Origin: CAZGUX01 sp046160045
GTDB taxonomy: Bacteria > Acidobacteriota > Terriglobia > Bryobacterales > Bryobacteraceae
Assembly: GCA_046160045.1 (NCBI GenBank)
Contig: JBJXGR010000089.1
Coordinates: 1-64,000, forward strand
DNA length: 64,000 nucleotides
Direction of reading: 5' to 3'
Positions 10,271 to 19,035 of the stretch are shown here, piece after piece. Made by a program: the position numbers and the translations under genes. The first letter of the stretch is position 1, and each line of letters opens with the position of its first letter. The notes under the pieces are model-generated. The model was not told where the DNA came from. It did no database searches and was given only the letters and a program-made list of their open reading frames with translations.

Positions 10271-10292
10271 TCGAGACAGACTCGTCTCGACT
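10271..10292. repeat. GTCGAGAC inverted repeat
   Basis: GTCGAGAC, a 6-nt loop AGACTC, and GTCTCGAC form a perfect 8-bp stem in the 132-bp gap between the kinase and the toxin-antitoxin pair. The same arms recur at 52865-52882 with a 2-nt loop. The gap also holds two copies of GGAGCCTG(G/A)C(G/C)GATG, one right after the kinase stop and one that supplies the ribosome-binding site and start of the MNT gene. Confidence 0.6.
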
Positions 10293-10351
10293 CAAGGTCG
10301 GAGACCGGCCCCACACGTGAGCGTGGCATACTGATGATCGGAGCCTGACCG

Positions 10352-10657
10352 ATGGCCACCATGCCGATCACCGTTCCGTCAGAATTGATTACGGAGTTCT
10401 GCAGGCGAAATCACATCCGCAAGTTGTCGCTGTTCGGCTCGGTGCTGACACCGCGCTTCCGGCCCGACAGCGACGTGGACGTGCTGGTGGAGTTCGATCC
10501 GGATCAGCTTCCCGGACTGTTCCGTGTGGCCCGGATGGAGCGCGAACTCTCAGAGGCGCTGGGAAGGAAGGTCGACCTGCGTACGCCAGAAGACTTGAGC
10601 CGCTATTTTCGCGACGAGGTGGTAGCCTCGGCGGTTGTGCAGTATGAACGCCGCTGA
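10352..10657 (+). CDS. MNT-type minimal nucleotidyltransferase antitoxin
   Basis: The 101-residue protein has the nucleotidyltransferase motif of the MNT family: GSVLTPRFRPDSDVDVLVEF, with Gly29-Ser30 and the metal-binding Asp41/Asp43. In HEPN/MNT toxin-antitoxin modules such proteins neutralise a HEPN RNase, in studied cases by adding AMP residues to it. GGAG sits 8 nt before the ATG. The gene overlaps the HEPN gene by 14 bp, the usual layout. It looks intact. Confidence 0.93.
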   Translation: MATMPITVPSELITEFCRRNHIRKLSLFGSVLTPRFRPDSDVDVLVEFDPDQLPGLFRVARMERELSEALGRKVDLRTPEDLSRYFRDEVVASAVVQYERR

Positions 10658-10949
10658 CCGCGTGCGGATTGAGCACATGCTCGACGCGGCTCGCGAGGCT
10701 CTGTCGTTTATCGAGGGAAGAACCCGCGATGATCTGGCACAAGACCGGATGTTGTTGAGGTCTCTGGAAAGAGAGGTCGCGATCATCGGAGAGGCTGCCA
10801 CGCGGGTCTCCGAAGACTTTCGTTCGCGACACCCTGAAGTGCCTTGGGCCGACGCCGCCGGCATGCGGAATCGACTCATCCACGCATATTTCGATATCAA
10901 TCCCGGCATCCTATGGGCGACCGTGGAGGCGGACCTGCCGCCATGGTGA
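10644..10949 (+). CDS. HEPN (DUF86) toxin, C-terminus apparently frameshifted
   Basis: The ATG at 10644, inside the end of the antitoxin gene, gives 101 residues: MNAADRVRIEHML at the N-terminus and the catalytic RNase motif R-x4-H at Arg75-His80 (RNRLIH), followed by AYFDIN. This is a DUF86/HepT-like HEPN ribonuclease toxin paired with the MNT protein just upstream. The frame stops after DLPPW, yet the +2 frame continues for 13 codons as MVKTLERLLGLSE, which is what family members normally have after DLPP. One lost base near 10941-10943 would explain this. The active-site motif is upstream of the break, so activity may survive. Confidence 0.9.
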   Translation: MNAADRVRIEHMLDAAREALSFIEGRTRDDLAQDRMLLRSLEREVAIIGEAATRVSEDFRSRHPEVPWADAAGMRNRLIHAYFDINPGILWATVEADLPPW

Positions 10950-10984
10950 AGACCTTGGAGCGGCTCCTCGGCTTGTCCGAGTGA
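10943..10984 (+). pseudogene. Frameshifted C-terminal tail of the HEPN gene
   Basis: Read in the frame starting at 10943, the DNA encodes MVKTLERLLGLSE and then TGA at 10982-10984. The sequence fits the expected final helix of DUF86 proteins and joins directly to the upstream DLPP if one base is restored. The TGA is followed at once by the arm of a palindromic repeat (10985), suggesting that 10984 is the original gene end. Confidence 0.6.
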
Positions 10985-11058
10985 AACGGTGGCCTCCGAC
11001 CGGCCATGACTTTCTCCCGAGCGGCGACGGGCCACCGTTCCCTCGCAGTCGCGGCTCT
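10985..11058. repeat. Palindromic repeat of the CACCGCTCCCT / GTCGCGGCTC family
   Basis: AACGGTGGCC (10985-10994) pairs with GGCCACCGTT (11030-11039). The right arm runs on as CCCTCGCAGTCGCGGCTCTG, which is the core shared with copies near 17.7, 38.5, 46.0 and 52.8 kb. The element exactly fills the space between the HEPN gene end and the stop of the oxidoreductase gene at 11061. Confidence 0.65.
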
Positions 11059-11060
11059 GT

Positions 11061-12296
11061 CTACCGCAACCGCACGCCCGGGTGCTCGCCGTACTCGATC
11101 GCGGCCTCGCGGCCCTCGTTGAGGATCGACAGGCGGCCCGCTTCCACCACCAGTTCGTTGTAGCTCGAATTCGCCGGAGTCGCCAGCACCCCCGCCGCGT
11201 CGATCGCTTGCAGTACTTCCAGACGGCGGGAGGGCTCGGCCGTTTCCACCTCGATCGCCTTCTTCACGATGAATTCGATGGAGCGGAACCCGTAGCCGAC
11301 TGCCTGTAATCCCGGCCCGCCGATATCGACATATTGGAAGTAGTCGGCGCTCGGTTCGGCGAACATCGTCGCCCCGGCATCGTGAGGTTTCTCCGTGTAG
11401 CAATAGCGCAGGCCGCGATATTGGTCGGAATGCTCCAGCCACGCGCCCTTGTCCTTGCCCCGGCAATACATGGTGATGCCTTGCGTGTTGGTGCCGGGCG
11501 CGCCGTCGGGGAAGCTGAGCGCGTTCTGCACGTTCAGGCACGCGCCGTTGTTCCAGATCACGCGCGCGTCCGTCCAGAGGTAGCCTTCGTTGCCGTTCGG
11601 ATACTTGTCGACGATGCCGTAGACGCTCACCCGCACGGGCAGTAATCCCGTGATGAAATGCACCAGGTCCACATAGTGGCAGCCCACGTAAGTGAAGGCG
11701 TCGGAATTCTCGGTGGTGCACCAGTTCATGAAGTTGGAGTGGCGGTAATACCACTTCTCGAGCAGACACGCCGTGCCGAGCATGAACTCACCGAACATTC
11801 CTGCCTGATACCGCCGGCGCGCCATCAGGCTCCGATCGTCCAGGCGCTTGTGATACTCGATGCCGACCATCAGTCCGCGCGATTTGGCTTCGCGTTCGAT
11901 CTCGAGGGCCTGCGAGTGTTCGAGCACCAGAGGTTTCACGACCATCACATGCTGATCGTGCCGCAGCGCATGCATCACCATCTCGTAATGCAGTTGATCC
12001 GGCACGGCGATCACGACGAGCTGCCGCGGCGCCATCTCCGCGATCACCGTCTTGTAGCGCTCGGAGTCCGGGTGCTCGTGGATGGTGGGATCGGGAATAG
12101 GGCGGAACTGTTGGCCGGGGAAGGCGCTGTGAAAGATCTCGGCCGCCTGCAGGCGGCGCAGGGAGCGCGGGCTCATTGAGGTGATGGTGATCTCACCGAT
12201 GACGCCCTGGCGCTGCATCTGATACAACGACGGGAGAATCTGATCGTTGGTGATCATGCCGCCACCGACGATGGTGACTTGGGGTTGATAGGGCAT
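11061..12296 (-). CDS. Gfo/Idh/MocA family oxidoreductase
   Basis: The ATG at 12296 gives 411 residues starting MPYQPQVTIVGGGMITND, a Rossmann nucleotide-binding start (VGGGMI). Further signatures are VVKPLVLEHSQALEIEREAK (the EKP-like region with Val-Lys-Pro) and HYVDLVHFITG, where GCHYVDL corresponds to the family's catalytic G-x-H-x-x-D. It should be an NAD(P)-dependent dehydrogenase acting on a sugar or related compound; the substrate cannot be read from the sequence. No export signal is seen. It lies 108 bp downstream of the DUF1501 gene on the same strand. Confidence 0.88.
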   Translation of the reverse strand: MPYQPQVTIVGGGMITNDQILPSLYQMQRQGVIGEITITSMSPRSLRRLQAAEIFHSAFPGQQFRPIPDPTIHEHPDSERYKTVIAEMAPRQLVVIAVPDQLHYEMVMHALRHDQHVMVVKPLVLEHSQALEIEREAKSRGLMVGIEYHKRLDDRSLMARRRYQAGMFGEFMLGTACLLEKWYYRHSNFMNWCTTENSDAFTYVGCHYVDLVHFITGLLPVRVSVYGIVDKYPNGNEGYLWTDARVIWNNGACLNVQNALSFPDGAPGTNTQGITMYCRGKDKGAWLEHSDQYRGLRYCYTEKPHDAGATMFAEPSADYFQYVDIGGPGLQAVGYGFRSIEFIVKKAIEVETAEPSRRLEVLQAIDAAGVLATPANSSYNELVVEAGRLSILNEGREAAIEYGEHPGVRLR

Positions 12297-12404
12297 CTGG
12301 GAATCCTTAAGTGCGCGCGTTCGGAAATGCGATAACGTCTCCAGCCGCGGAGAAGCCGGCCGAGGGGCCCGCCCCACGAACGACCGTATTTGTGAAACCG
12401 AGGG

Positions 12405-13790
12405 CTACGTGAGGATCTCCTTGACCACGACGCCCTCGACATCGGTGAGGCGGAAGTCGCGGCCGCTCGAATGATACGTCAAACGAGTGTGATCGAAGCC
12501 GAGGAGGTGAAGCATGGTGGCGTGCAGGTCGTGAACGTGGACCGGTTTTTCGATGGCCTTCCAGCCCCATTCGTCGGTGGCGCCGTGAGTGTAGCCGCCT
12601 TTGACTCCGCCGCCCGCGAGGAACATCGTGAACCCGTAGGGATTGTGATCACGCCCATTCTGCAGGAACTGGCGGACGCTCACCTCGGCCGTCGGCGTGC
12701 GGCCGAATTCGGAGCCGACCAGGACCAGCGTCTCCTCCAGCAGGCCGGCGGATTCGAGGTCAGAGAGAAGGGCGGCAATCGCCGGGTCGGCCATCGCCGC
12801 CAGTCTCTGGTGCATCATGATGTCGGCGTGATGATCCCAAGGGTCGCTGGCCTCAAAGAACACTTGCGCCGTCCGCACGCCGCGCTCGATCAGACGGCGC
12901 GCCAGCAGACAGCCGCGCCCGAAGTTGGAGTCGCCATAGCGCTCGAGTGTTTGCGGCCTTTCCTTGCGCAGGTCGAAGGCGTCGGTCGCTTCGGCCTGCA
13001 TGCGGTAGGCGATCTCCATCGACTGGATGCTGGCCTCGAGTTCCGCGTCCCCGCTGCGCTCGAGAAAATGGTCGCGATTCATCTGCTGCAGGAGTTCCAC
13101 CTGCTTGCGCTGAGCGTCGCCGGAGGAGCGCACGGAATGCAGAAAGGGGATCAGCTTTTCGGGATCGGTGGCGCGCTCGTCATTCTGAATGTGGGTCCCC
13201 TGAAAGACGCCGGGCAGAAACTGCGACGACCACAACTGCGATCCGACCGCATTCGGTTTGCCGGGGCAGAGCACGACGTATCCGGGAAGATTGCGGTTCT
13301 CGGTCCCGAGCCCGTAGGTGATCCACGAGCCGAAGGACGGCGCGCCAATCACGTTGCGGCCGCAGTTCATCATCACCAGGGCGGGCGGGTGATTGGGGAT
13401 ATCGGTGTGCATCGACCGGATGACGCATAGCTTGTCGGCGTGTCCGGCGACGCGCGGGAACAAGTCGCTGATGTCCATTCCGGAGCGGCCATACTTCCGG
13501 AAGCTGAAGGGGGAAGCCATCAGGTTGCCGGTCTTGCGCTCCGTACGGAGGTTGCCGATGGGGCTCGGCTTGCCGTGATACTTCTCCAGCGCCGGCTTGG
13601 GGTCGAACGAATCGACGTGCGACAGCCCGCCATTGAGAAACAAAAAAATGACACGCTTAGCCCTGGGCGTGAAGTGCGGCTGTTTCGGCGCGAGCGCCGC
13701 GGCCGCACCGGCTTCCCGCGCCAGCAAATGGGAGAGGCCGAAGAGGCCGAAGCCATTTGCAACGGTGTTGAGGAAAGCCCGGCGGTGCAT
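12405..13790 (-). CDS. DUF1501 family protein (Tat-exported)
   Basis: The 461-residue protein begins MHRRAFLNTVANGFGLFGLSHLLA, a twin-arginine-like export signal. The body follows the DUF1501 pattern: AKRVIFLFLNGGLSHVDSFDPKP at the mature N-terminus, then MHTDIPNHPPALVMMNCG, and later GSEFGRTPTAE and DHNPYGFTMFLAGGGVKGG. The family has an alkaline-phosphatase/sulfatase-like fold but no established reaction. It starts 6 bp after the DUF1549/DUF1553 gene, and this gene pair recurs together in Planctomycetes and Acidobacteria, so the two probably act together outside the cytoplasm. Confidence 0.93.
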   Translation of the reverse strand: MHRRAFLNTVANGFGLFGLSHLLAREAGAAAALAPKQPHFTPRAKRVIFLFLNGGLSHVDSFDPKPALEKYHGKPSPIGNLRTERKTGNLMASPFSFRKYGRSGMDISDLFPRVAGHADKLCVIRSMHTDIPNHPPALVMMNCGRNVIGAPSFGSWITYGLGTENRNLPGYVVLCPGKPNAVGSQLWSSQFLPGVFQGTHIQNDERATDPEKLIPFLHSVRSSGDAQRKQVELLQQMNRDHFLERSGDAELEASIQSMEIAYRMQAEATDAFDLRKERPQTLERYGDSNFGRGCLLARRLIERGVRTAQVFFEASDPWDHHADIMMHQRLAAMADPAIAALLSDLESAGLLEETLVLVGSEFGRTPTAEVSVRQFLQNGRDHNPYGFTMFLAGGGVKGGYTHGATDEWGWKAIEKPVHVHDLHATMLHLLGFDHTRLTYHSSGRDFRLTDVEGVVVKEILT

Positions 13791-13796
13791 GGGTTC

Positions 13797-16430
13797 TTAC
13801 TCAATATAGAGGAATTCGTTCGATGCCAGCAAAACCTGGGCCAGCCGCGGCCACGGGGAGGGGCCATCGGCGACGAATCGGGCGGCGGCGCGGAGTTCAC
13901 CTGGTTTGGGACCCCGTTGGAAGGCGAGTTGGTACATCCGTGCGATGCGTGCGTGCTCATCGGATGATTCACGGCAAACGCGAGCGGCCAGGGCCTGCGA
14001 CTGCCGCACGACCAAGTCGCTGTTGAGCAGGAACAACCGCTGCGTGGGAACAGTGGTCGAGACGCGCTGTTCGCTGGTGAGGTTCGGATTGGGGAAGTCA
14101 AACACGGCCAGCATCGGATCGAGGCGCTGGCGGCTGACAAAGCCGTACACGGTACGCCGGAGATTGGCAGGGCTTTCGAGCTTTTCAGGCTCGCCGGGGG
14201 GAGGCGTGCGGTCGAGGTTCCCGCCGGCGGCCAGCATGGCGTCGCGCAAGGCCTCGGCATCCAGGCGACGCCGTTGGAAGCGCCAGTGGAGGCGATTGTC
14301 GGGATCGGCGGCGGCATTGGCGGGCGCACTCCGCGCGCTCAACGCGTAGGTGGAAGAAAGCAGAATCTCACGATGCAGTTTCTTCAGCGACCAGCCCTGG
14401 TCGATGAAGCGGCGAGCCAGGTAGTCCAGCAATTCCGGATTCGACGGCCGCTCGCCGGTCTGGCCGAAGTTGCTCAGGGTTCGGACCAGGCCCCGGCCAA
14501 AATGCCATTCCCAGACACGATTCACAAAGACGCGAGCGGTCAGAGGATTGGCGGGGCTCGAGATCCTTTCCGCCAGTTCGAGGCGCCCCGCGCCGTGCCG
14601 GAAGCGCGACGGCTCCCCTTGGGAGAGAATCCGTAGAAACCGCCGCGGCGCTTCTTCCCCCAGGTTCTGAGGGTTGCCGCGGAGGTGGACGCGCAGATTC
14701 ACCGGCGCGGGCACATCTTCAATGACGCTCAAGTAGGGATACTGCGACGGCAACTGTTTCTTCGATTCCGCGACACGCGCCCGGATCGCCGCGGCCTGCT
14801 CGAGGACACCCGCAGGCAGAAACCGCGACAGCTTGTCCTGGCGATAGTAGAGCACTCCATCGGCCCGCACTTCCGGGCTCGACAGGGGCAGCGTGGGATT
14901 GCCTTTGGCGCAGAGGTCCTGCCACAGCATGTACCGGTCGCGGGCCATCGTGCGGCCTTCCACCTCGCCGAGGGTCCGCTGCACCTCGACGCCTGCCGTG
15001 AGTTGGTGATTGTACTCGTCGACCGCCTTCTTTTCTCCGATGACCTCGCGGACCCGCGTTTCGAAGCGGGCGGCCTCGGCGCGCAGGGCGGCTTCGCCGG
15101 CCTTGGCCGCGATCAGCGAGTCCCACGGCTTCAGGAAGGGATGAGACTTGACCGGCATGGCCAGGTAGCGCCGCCAACGGTCGAGGGTTTCGGCGTCCAG
15201 TTCCCCGCTGCTTCGGAAACCGGCGGCGGCCATGAGGTAGCGGGCGGCGCCGGCCGCCAACGAATCGATGACCCGGCTGGTCTCGCGGTCGAACAAGTCT
15301 CGAAGCGCATTCTCCTCGTGGTCGACCGCGCCCCTCCGCCGCGCGTATTCGTCGACGACTTCCTGCGGCGCCAGAGGTTGCTCGCGGGAGCGGGTGCTGC
15401 GGAAGACGCCCATCAGCGAGTAGAAGTCCTGGGTCGGGATGGGATCGTACTTGTGGTCGTGACACTGGGCGCACTGCAGGGTCAGGCCGAGGAACCCCCG
15501 GCCCAACACGTCGACTCGGTCATCGTCGGCGAACTCGCTCGATGTATCGACGAAGGGCGTCAGGGCGGGGAGAAGTTTCCCGCTGTCCGGCAGGAGGTCG
15601 GCGGCCAGGTGGGCCTTGACGAAGACGTCGTAAGGCATGTCGTCGTTCAAGGCCCGGATGACCCAGTCGCGATAGCGGTCGAAGGCGGGCGCTTTGCCGT
15701 ACATCACGTCGTTCGAGTAGCGCACGACATCCAGCCAGTAGCGGCCCCAGCGTTCACCGTAGGCGCTGGAGGAGAGCAGACGATCGACGACCGCCGCGGG
15801 CGATCCACCCTCGACGAAGGCTTGCACCTCTTCGGGAGTGGGCGGGAGGCCGGTGAGGTCGAACGTGACCCTGCGAATCCAGGTGCGGCGGTCGGCAGGC
15901 TCGACCGGCGTCAGGCCCTTGGCTTCCAGACGGGCAAGCACGAACGCATCGACGCCGGTCCTGACCCAGGCTGCGTTGCCGACTGCAGGCAGCGCAGGCT
16001 GCCGCAACGGTTGAAAGGACCAGAAGGCCCGCTGCTCCGGCGTGATGACATACTCGCCGGCTTTGGTGACGGTCTTGAGTGCGGGGTCGTCCGGCCAGGG
16101 GGCTCCCGCTTTCACCCACAGCGCGAGGTCGTCGATCTCCTGATCGCTGAGCCGTCCCTGCGGGGGCATCCTGACGTCGCCGGTCTTCTTGACGGCACGG
16201 ATGAGCAGACTCTCCACGGGATTGCCGGGGAGAATCGCGCCGCCGCGCTTGCCACCTTTCAGCAGGGCCTCGCGCGAGGTGAGTTCGAGGCCGCCGAGTT
16301 TGGAACGCGAGTGACAGGCGAAGCAGTTCTTCGCGAGGACTGGACGGATGCGTCTCTCGAAGAAGTCGCCGCCGTCGGACGCCGCCGCGGACACCGCGAT
16401 CAGGGCCGGTAGAAAGGTGACCCACCACAT
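13797..16430 (-). CDS. DUF1549/DUF1553 (PSD1) protein with cytochrome c-like domain
   Basis: The ATG at 16430 gives 877 residues with a signal peptide (MWWVTFLPALIAVSAAASDG); an upstream in-frame start adds 63 residues of non-exported character. A haem-type CFACHS follows near residue 30 in the planctomycete cytochrome-like domain (IRPVLAKNCFACHSRSKL). DUF1549 comes next, including TFDLTGLPPTPEEVQAFV and LQCAQCHDHKYDPIPTQDFY, which holds a second CxxCH. The C-terminal DUF1553 contains VFVNRVWEWHFGRGLV and STYALSAR. The role is unknown; a periplasmic redox or polymer-processing role alongside DUF1501 is inferred from co-occurrence. Confidence 0.93.
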   Translation of the reverse strand: MWWVTFLPALIAVSAAASDGGDFFERRIRPVLAKNCFACHSRSKLGGLELTSREALLKGGKRGGAILPGNPVESLLIRAVKKTGDVRMPPQGRLSDQEIDDLALWVKAGAPWPDDPALKTVTKAGEYVITPEQRAFWSFQPLRQPALPAVGNAAWVRTGVDAFVLARLEAKGLTPVEPADRRTWIRRVTFDLTGLPPTPEEVQAFVEGGSPAAVVDRLLSSSAYGERWGRYWLDVVRYSNDVMYGKAPAFDRYRDWVIRALNDDMPYDVFVKAHLAADLLPDSGKLLPALTPFVDTSSEFADDDRVDVLGRGFLGLTLQCAQCHDHKYDPIPTQDFYSLMGVFRSTRSREQPLAPQEVVDEYARRRGAVDHEENALRDLFDRETSRVIDSLAAGAARYLMAAAGFRSSGELDAETLDRWRRYLAMPVKSHPFLKPWDSLIAAKAGEAALRAEAARFETRVREVIGEKKAVDEYNHQLTAGVEVQRTLGEVEGRTMARDRYMLWQDLCAKGNPTLPLSSPEVRADGVLYYRQDKLSRFLPAGVLEQAAAIRARVAESKKQLPSQYPYLSVIEDVPAPVNLRVHLRGNPQNLGEEAPRRFLRILSQGEPSRFRHGAGRLELAERISSPANPLTARVFVNRVWEWHFGRGLVRTLSNFGQTGERPSNPELLDYLARRFIDQGWSLKKLHREILLSSTYALSARSAPANAAADPDNRLHWRFQRRRLDAEALRDAMLAAGGNLDRTPPPGEPEKLESPANLRRTVYGFVSRQRLDPMLAVFDFPNPNLTSEQRVSTTVPTQRLFLLNSDLVVRQSQALAARVCRESSDEHARIARMYQLAFQRGPKPGELRAAARFVADGPSPWPRLAQVLLASNEFLYIE

Positions 16431-16488
16431 GGAAAGGACGCTTGGCTTTCGCAGTATAGCGGCAGGGGAATCGGCCCGGCAAACCGGA

Positions 16489-17511
16489 CTACACCCGATA
16501 GACGGTCCAGTCGCCGCTGCAGCCGAAGCCTCGGCGGACGTGCAGAAGACCCTTGGCCGGCTCGGCGATGTACCCCGAGATGGAGTCCATGCGGGTTTCG
16601 CCGTGGCGGCAGATTCCACCCTTGCCTCCTTCGTGGTCGGAGAGGATCTGTTTCATCACGTCGACCGTGATGGCGCCCCAATGCTTTCGAACCAGGTGGC
16701 GCACCCGTTCCAGCCTGGGCTTGGAATCCGGCAGGAAGCCGTCTTCGAAGGGCCGGAAGCGGTCCGTCAGGTAATGGTTGGTGTGGAGGCGGCGATGGGC
16801 GTAGTCATCGTCGAAGAGGACGGCTGCCTCGGGCCGGCATTCGACATCGGCGATGGCTCCTTTGGCGTCCGCCAGAACCACATTCAGCGCGGAGCAGCCA
16901 CGATGGCGGCGCAACACCTCGACGCCCTCGGCGACGCTACGCTGCTCGAGCAGAACCCGGCGGATGGGATAGTAGGGCACGGCGCGCTGCCATTTGAAGT
17001 TGTACAGGGCGTTGACGAAGTTCGCGACGCCGTGCTCGTTCATGCCGGCGTAGCCTAGCTGACCGGCGAAGGTGAACATCGTGGCCCGCGGACGGCCATC
17101 GTTGGGATGCACCTTCAGAATTACCGAGACGTCCGTGTACTCGGATTCGAGGTCCTGGTTTTGACCGGCCAGGGGCAACCCGTCTTTGGTCGCCTCGCTG
17201 GTGAGAGCAAAGGCCGTGCAGCCTCCTTCGCCCGTATGCGAGGCTTCGGCGCGGCACTGGCACAAGACTGCGTCTTCCACCGGAATGCGCGCACCCTCGG
17301 CCAGGCCCAAGACCTCCTCCACGTACGCCGGGCTGAGTTGACGGATGTGGGGCAGCAGGCGCATGGCGTTCGCCCGCAATTCCGGGCGCGGCTTGCCTGT
17401 GAGCTGGTCGATCCACTCCAGATACTTGCGGATCAAGTCTTCGGCCTGCCGGCCGTGTTCAAAACCCATGTCAAAGGGTTTGCCGCCGACTTCGATCACT
17501 GGGAACTTCAT
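16489..17511 (-). CDS. C45-family acyltransferase/autoproteolytic Ntn-hydrolase
   Basis: The ATG at 17511 gives 340 residues starting MKFPVIEVGGKPFDMGFEHG, matching the N-terminus of acyl-CoA:6-aminopenicillanate acyltransferase relatives (peptidase family C45). GEGGCTAFAL places the nucleophile Cys at about residue 98, where the precursor would cut itself. GQNQDLE corresponds to the conserved G-x-N-x-D region. No signal peptide is visible. The family cleaves or transfers acyl groups on amides, but the real substrate is unknown. It lies 58 bp upstream of the PSD1 gene on the same strand and may be co-transcribed with it. Confidence 0.87.
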   Translation of the reverse strand: MKFPVIEVGGKPFDMGFEHGRQAEDLIRKYLEWIDQLTGKPRPELRANAMRLLPHIRQLSPAYVEEVLGLAEGARIPVEDAVLCQCRAEASHTGEGGCTAFALTSEATKDGLPLAGQNQDLESEYTDVSVILKVHPNDGRPRATMFTFAGQLGYAGMNEHGVANFVNALYNFKWQRAVPYYPIRRVLLEQRSVAEGVEVLRRHRGCSALNVVLADAKGAIADVECRPEAAVLFDDDYAHRRLHTNHYLTDRFRPFEDGFLPDSKPRLERVRHLVRKHWGAITVDVMKQILSDHEGGKGGICRHGETRMDSISGYIAEPAKGLLHVRRGFGCSGDWTVYRV

Positions 17512-17906
17512 CCCTGTCACCGTATCTCCCGGGAAGGGCGCGCCGCAACCTGCGGGCGACACAAACCCTCGCCCGGCGCCACTCGTTTCACCGGGTCACA
17601 AGCGGGTTGACGAGCCACCGCTCGCTCAGAAGCCGTGAAAAAATGGGGACACAGGGACTCGCCCGCCACCGCTCCCTCACCGTCGCGGCTCTGAAGGCGT
17701 GTGGAAATCGGGAACAGCCAGCCACCGCTCGCTTACGAAGCCGTGAAAAAACAGGGACGTTCACCCCGTTTCACGGCCACAAATCGTTGATTCTCCACGA
17801 AACGTTGACCGGGAAACGGGGTGGATGTCCCGTTTTTTCACAGCCCCTTACGCTCGCGGCTCTGAAGCAACAGGGGTGAGCGCACGGGTTCGGCGAGACG
17901 CCGGAC
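17512..17906. repeat. Repeat-filled intergenic region with a long imperfect hairpin
   Basis: This 395-bp gap holds no gene. It contains copies of the interspersed repeat: GAGCCACCGCTCGCTCAGAAG (17613-), GCCACCGCTCCCTCAC plus CGTCGCGGCTCTG (17665-17693), GCCACCGCTCGCTTACGAAG (17721-) and a remnant TTACGCTCGCGGCTCTG (~17849-17865). Two arms of about 30 nt, GTGAAAAAAC... (17743-17773) and ...GTTTTTTCAC (17813-17841), are inverted repeats of each other with a few mismatches. Motifs GTGAAAAAATGGGGACAC and CAGGGAC flank them. The organisation resembles REP-type elements. Confidence 0.7.
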
Positions 17907-18989
17907 TTAACCCAGTTTCCCGGCATCAAAGAGCAGGCGCGACATCGACTCTCGAAATGCAGCCTCGGAGAAACGGGACGCGCTCTTCTGTAGGGCCTCC
18001 GGTTGAATCGCCGGCTCCATCTCTTCAAACCTTCGAATCGCGCCGGCGAGGGTCTCGGCATCGGGTTCGTCGTAGAACACTCCGCCTTCGGGCGGAACGC
18101 TTTCCAGAACGCCGCCGCGGCCGTAGGCGATGACCGGCTTGCCGCTCGCCAGAGCCTCCACCGGGGCGATGCCGAAGTCTTCCTCACCGGGCATCAGCAG
18201 GGCACGGCATTCGGAGTACAGTGTGCGCAGGTCGTCATCGTTCACCCTTCCGCAGAACTCGATGGACGAACCCGCCTCCGACCGCAGTCTCCGGTACTCG
18301 GGACCTTCGCCGACGATTTTCAACGCTAAGCCGTCCCGGGAACACGCGCGAACCGCGATCTCCACCCGCTTGTACGCCACCAACTCCGAGACGACCAGGT
18401 AATAGCCCTTGGGCGCGGCCGACCGGAAGCTCTCGACGGCAACGGGAGGATAGATGACTTCCGCTTCCCGCCGGTACGTCTTCCAGATTCTCTGGCGGAC
18501 GTTGCGGCTGTTGGCGACGAACTGGTCCACACGGAGGGCGGAGGCCTGATCCCATAGGCGGAGGTGATGGGAGAAGAGCGCCAGCATCCACCGGCGAGGG
18601 CCGCTCGTCCACTCGTGGAGGTACTCCGGATAGAGGTCCCACAGGTATCGCATCGGCGAGTGGCAGTAGCAGACATGGCGCGTGTTGGAGGGGGTGATCA
18701 CGCCCTTCGCCGGGCCCGATTCACTCGAGATCACCAGGTCATAGCCGCGCAGGTCGAAGCTTTCGAGCGCATACGGCATCAGCGGGAGCAGGGAACGGTG
18801 AAGGCCGCGCAACGGGTTCAGCCAGGACGCCGTGACGCGCCGCCGGCGGATGGTGTCGCTCACTTTCTCCGGATCGTAGAAAAGTGTGAACACGTCCGCA
18901 TCCGGCAGCATGCGGCACAGCGCCTCGACGACCTTTTCGCCGCCGCGCATCCCGAGCAGCCAGTAGTGAACGATTGCGATTCGCTTCAT
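17907..18989 (-). CDS. GT4-family glycosyltransferase
   Basis: The ATG at 18989 gives 360 residues starting MKRIAIVHYWLLGMRGGEKVVE, the usual N-terminal Rossmann strand and GGxE donor-side loop of GT4 enzymes. Mid-protein ASWLNPLRGLHRSLLPLMPYA and CYCHSPMRYLWD match a common subgroup that transfers mannose or similar sugars in surface-polysaccharide synthesis. The C-terminal nucleotide-sugar site is GEEDFGIAPVEALASGKPVIA, containing the E-x7-E motif. It is cytoplasmic or membrane-associated, with no membrane helices. The start is 46 bp from the divergent start of the spermidine-synthase-like gene. Confidence 0.92.
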   Translation of the reverse strand: MKRIAIVHYWLLGMRGGEKVVEALCRMLPDADVFTLFYDPEKVSDTIRRRRVTASWLNPLRGLHRSLLPLMPYALESFDLRGYDLVISSESGPAKGVITPSNTRHVCYCHSPMRYLWDLYPEYLHEWTSGPRRWMLALFSHHLRLWDQASALRVDQFVANSRNVRQRIWKTYRREAEVIYPPVAVESFRSAAPKGYYLVVSELVAYKRVEIAVRACSRDGLALKIVGEGPEYRRLRSEAGSSIEFCGRVNDDDLRTLYSECRALLMPGEEDFGIAPVEALASGKPVIAYGRGGVLESVPPEGGVFYDEPDAETLAGAIRRFEEMEPAIQPEALQKSASRFSEAAFRESMSRLLFDAGKLG

Positions 18990-19035
18990 CCGCTTCAGTG
19001 CCTTACCATAGTAGTTTGCCCTGACTCCCGGCGAC

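Noticed and set aside
14685..16412. Plus-strand ORF of 575 codons opposite the DUF1549/DUF1553 gene
   Set aside because: It is a shadow of the minus-strand PSD1 gene, which has clear CxxCH and domain motifs.
17613..17865. CRISPR array in the repeat-rich gap
   Set aside because: The copies are irregularly spaced, diverged and partly inverted, with no constant spacers and no cas genes; they fit dispersed palindromic repeats instead.
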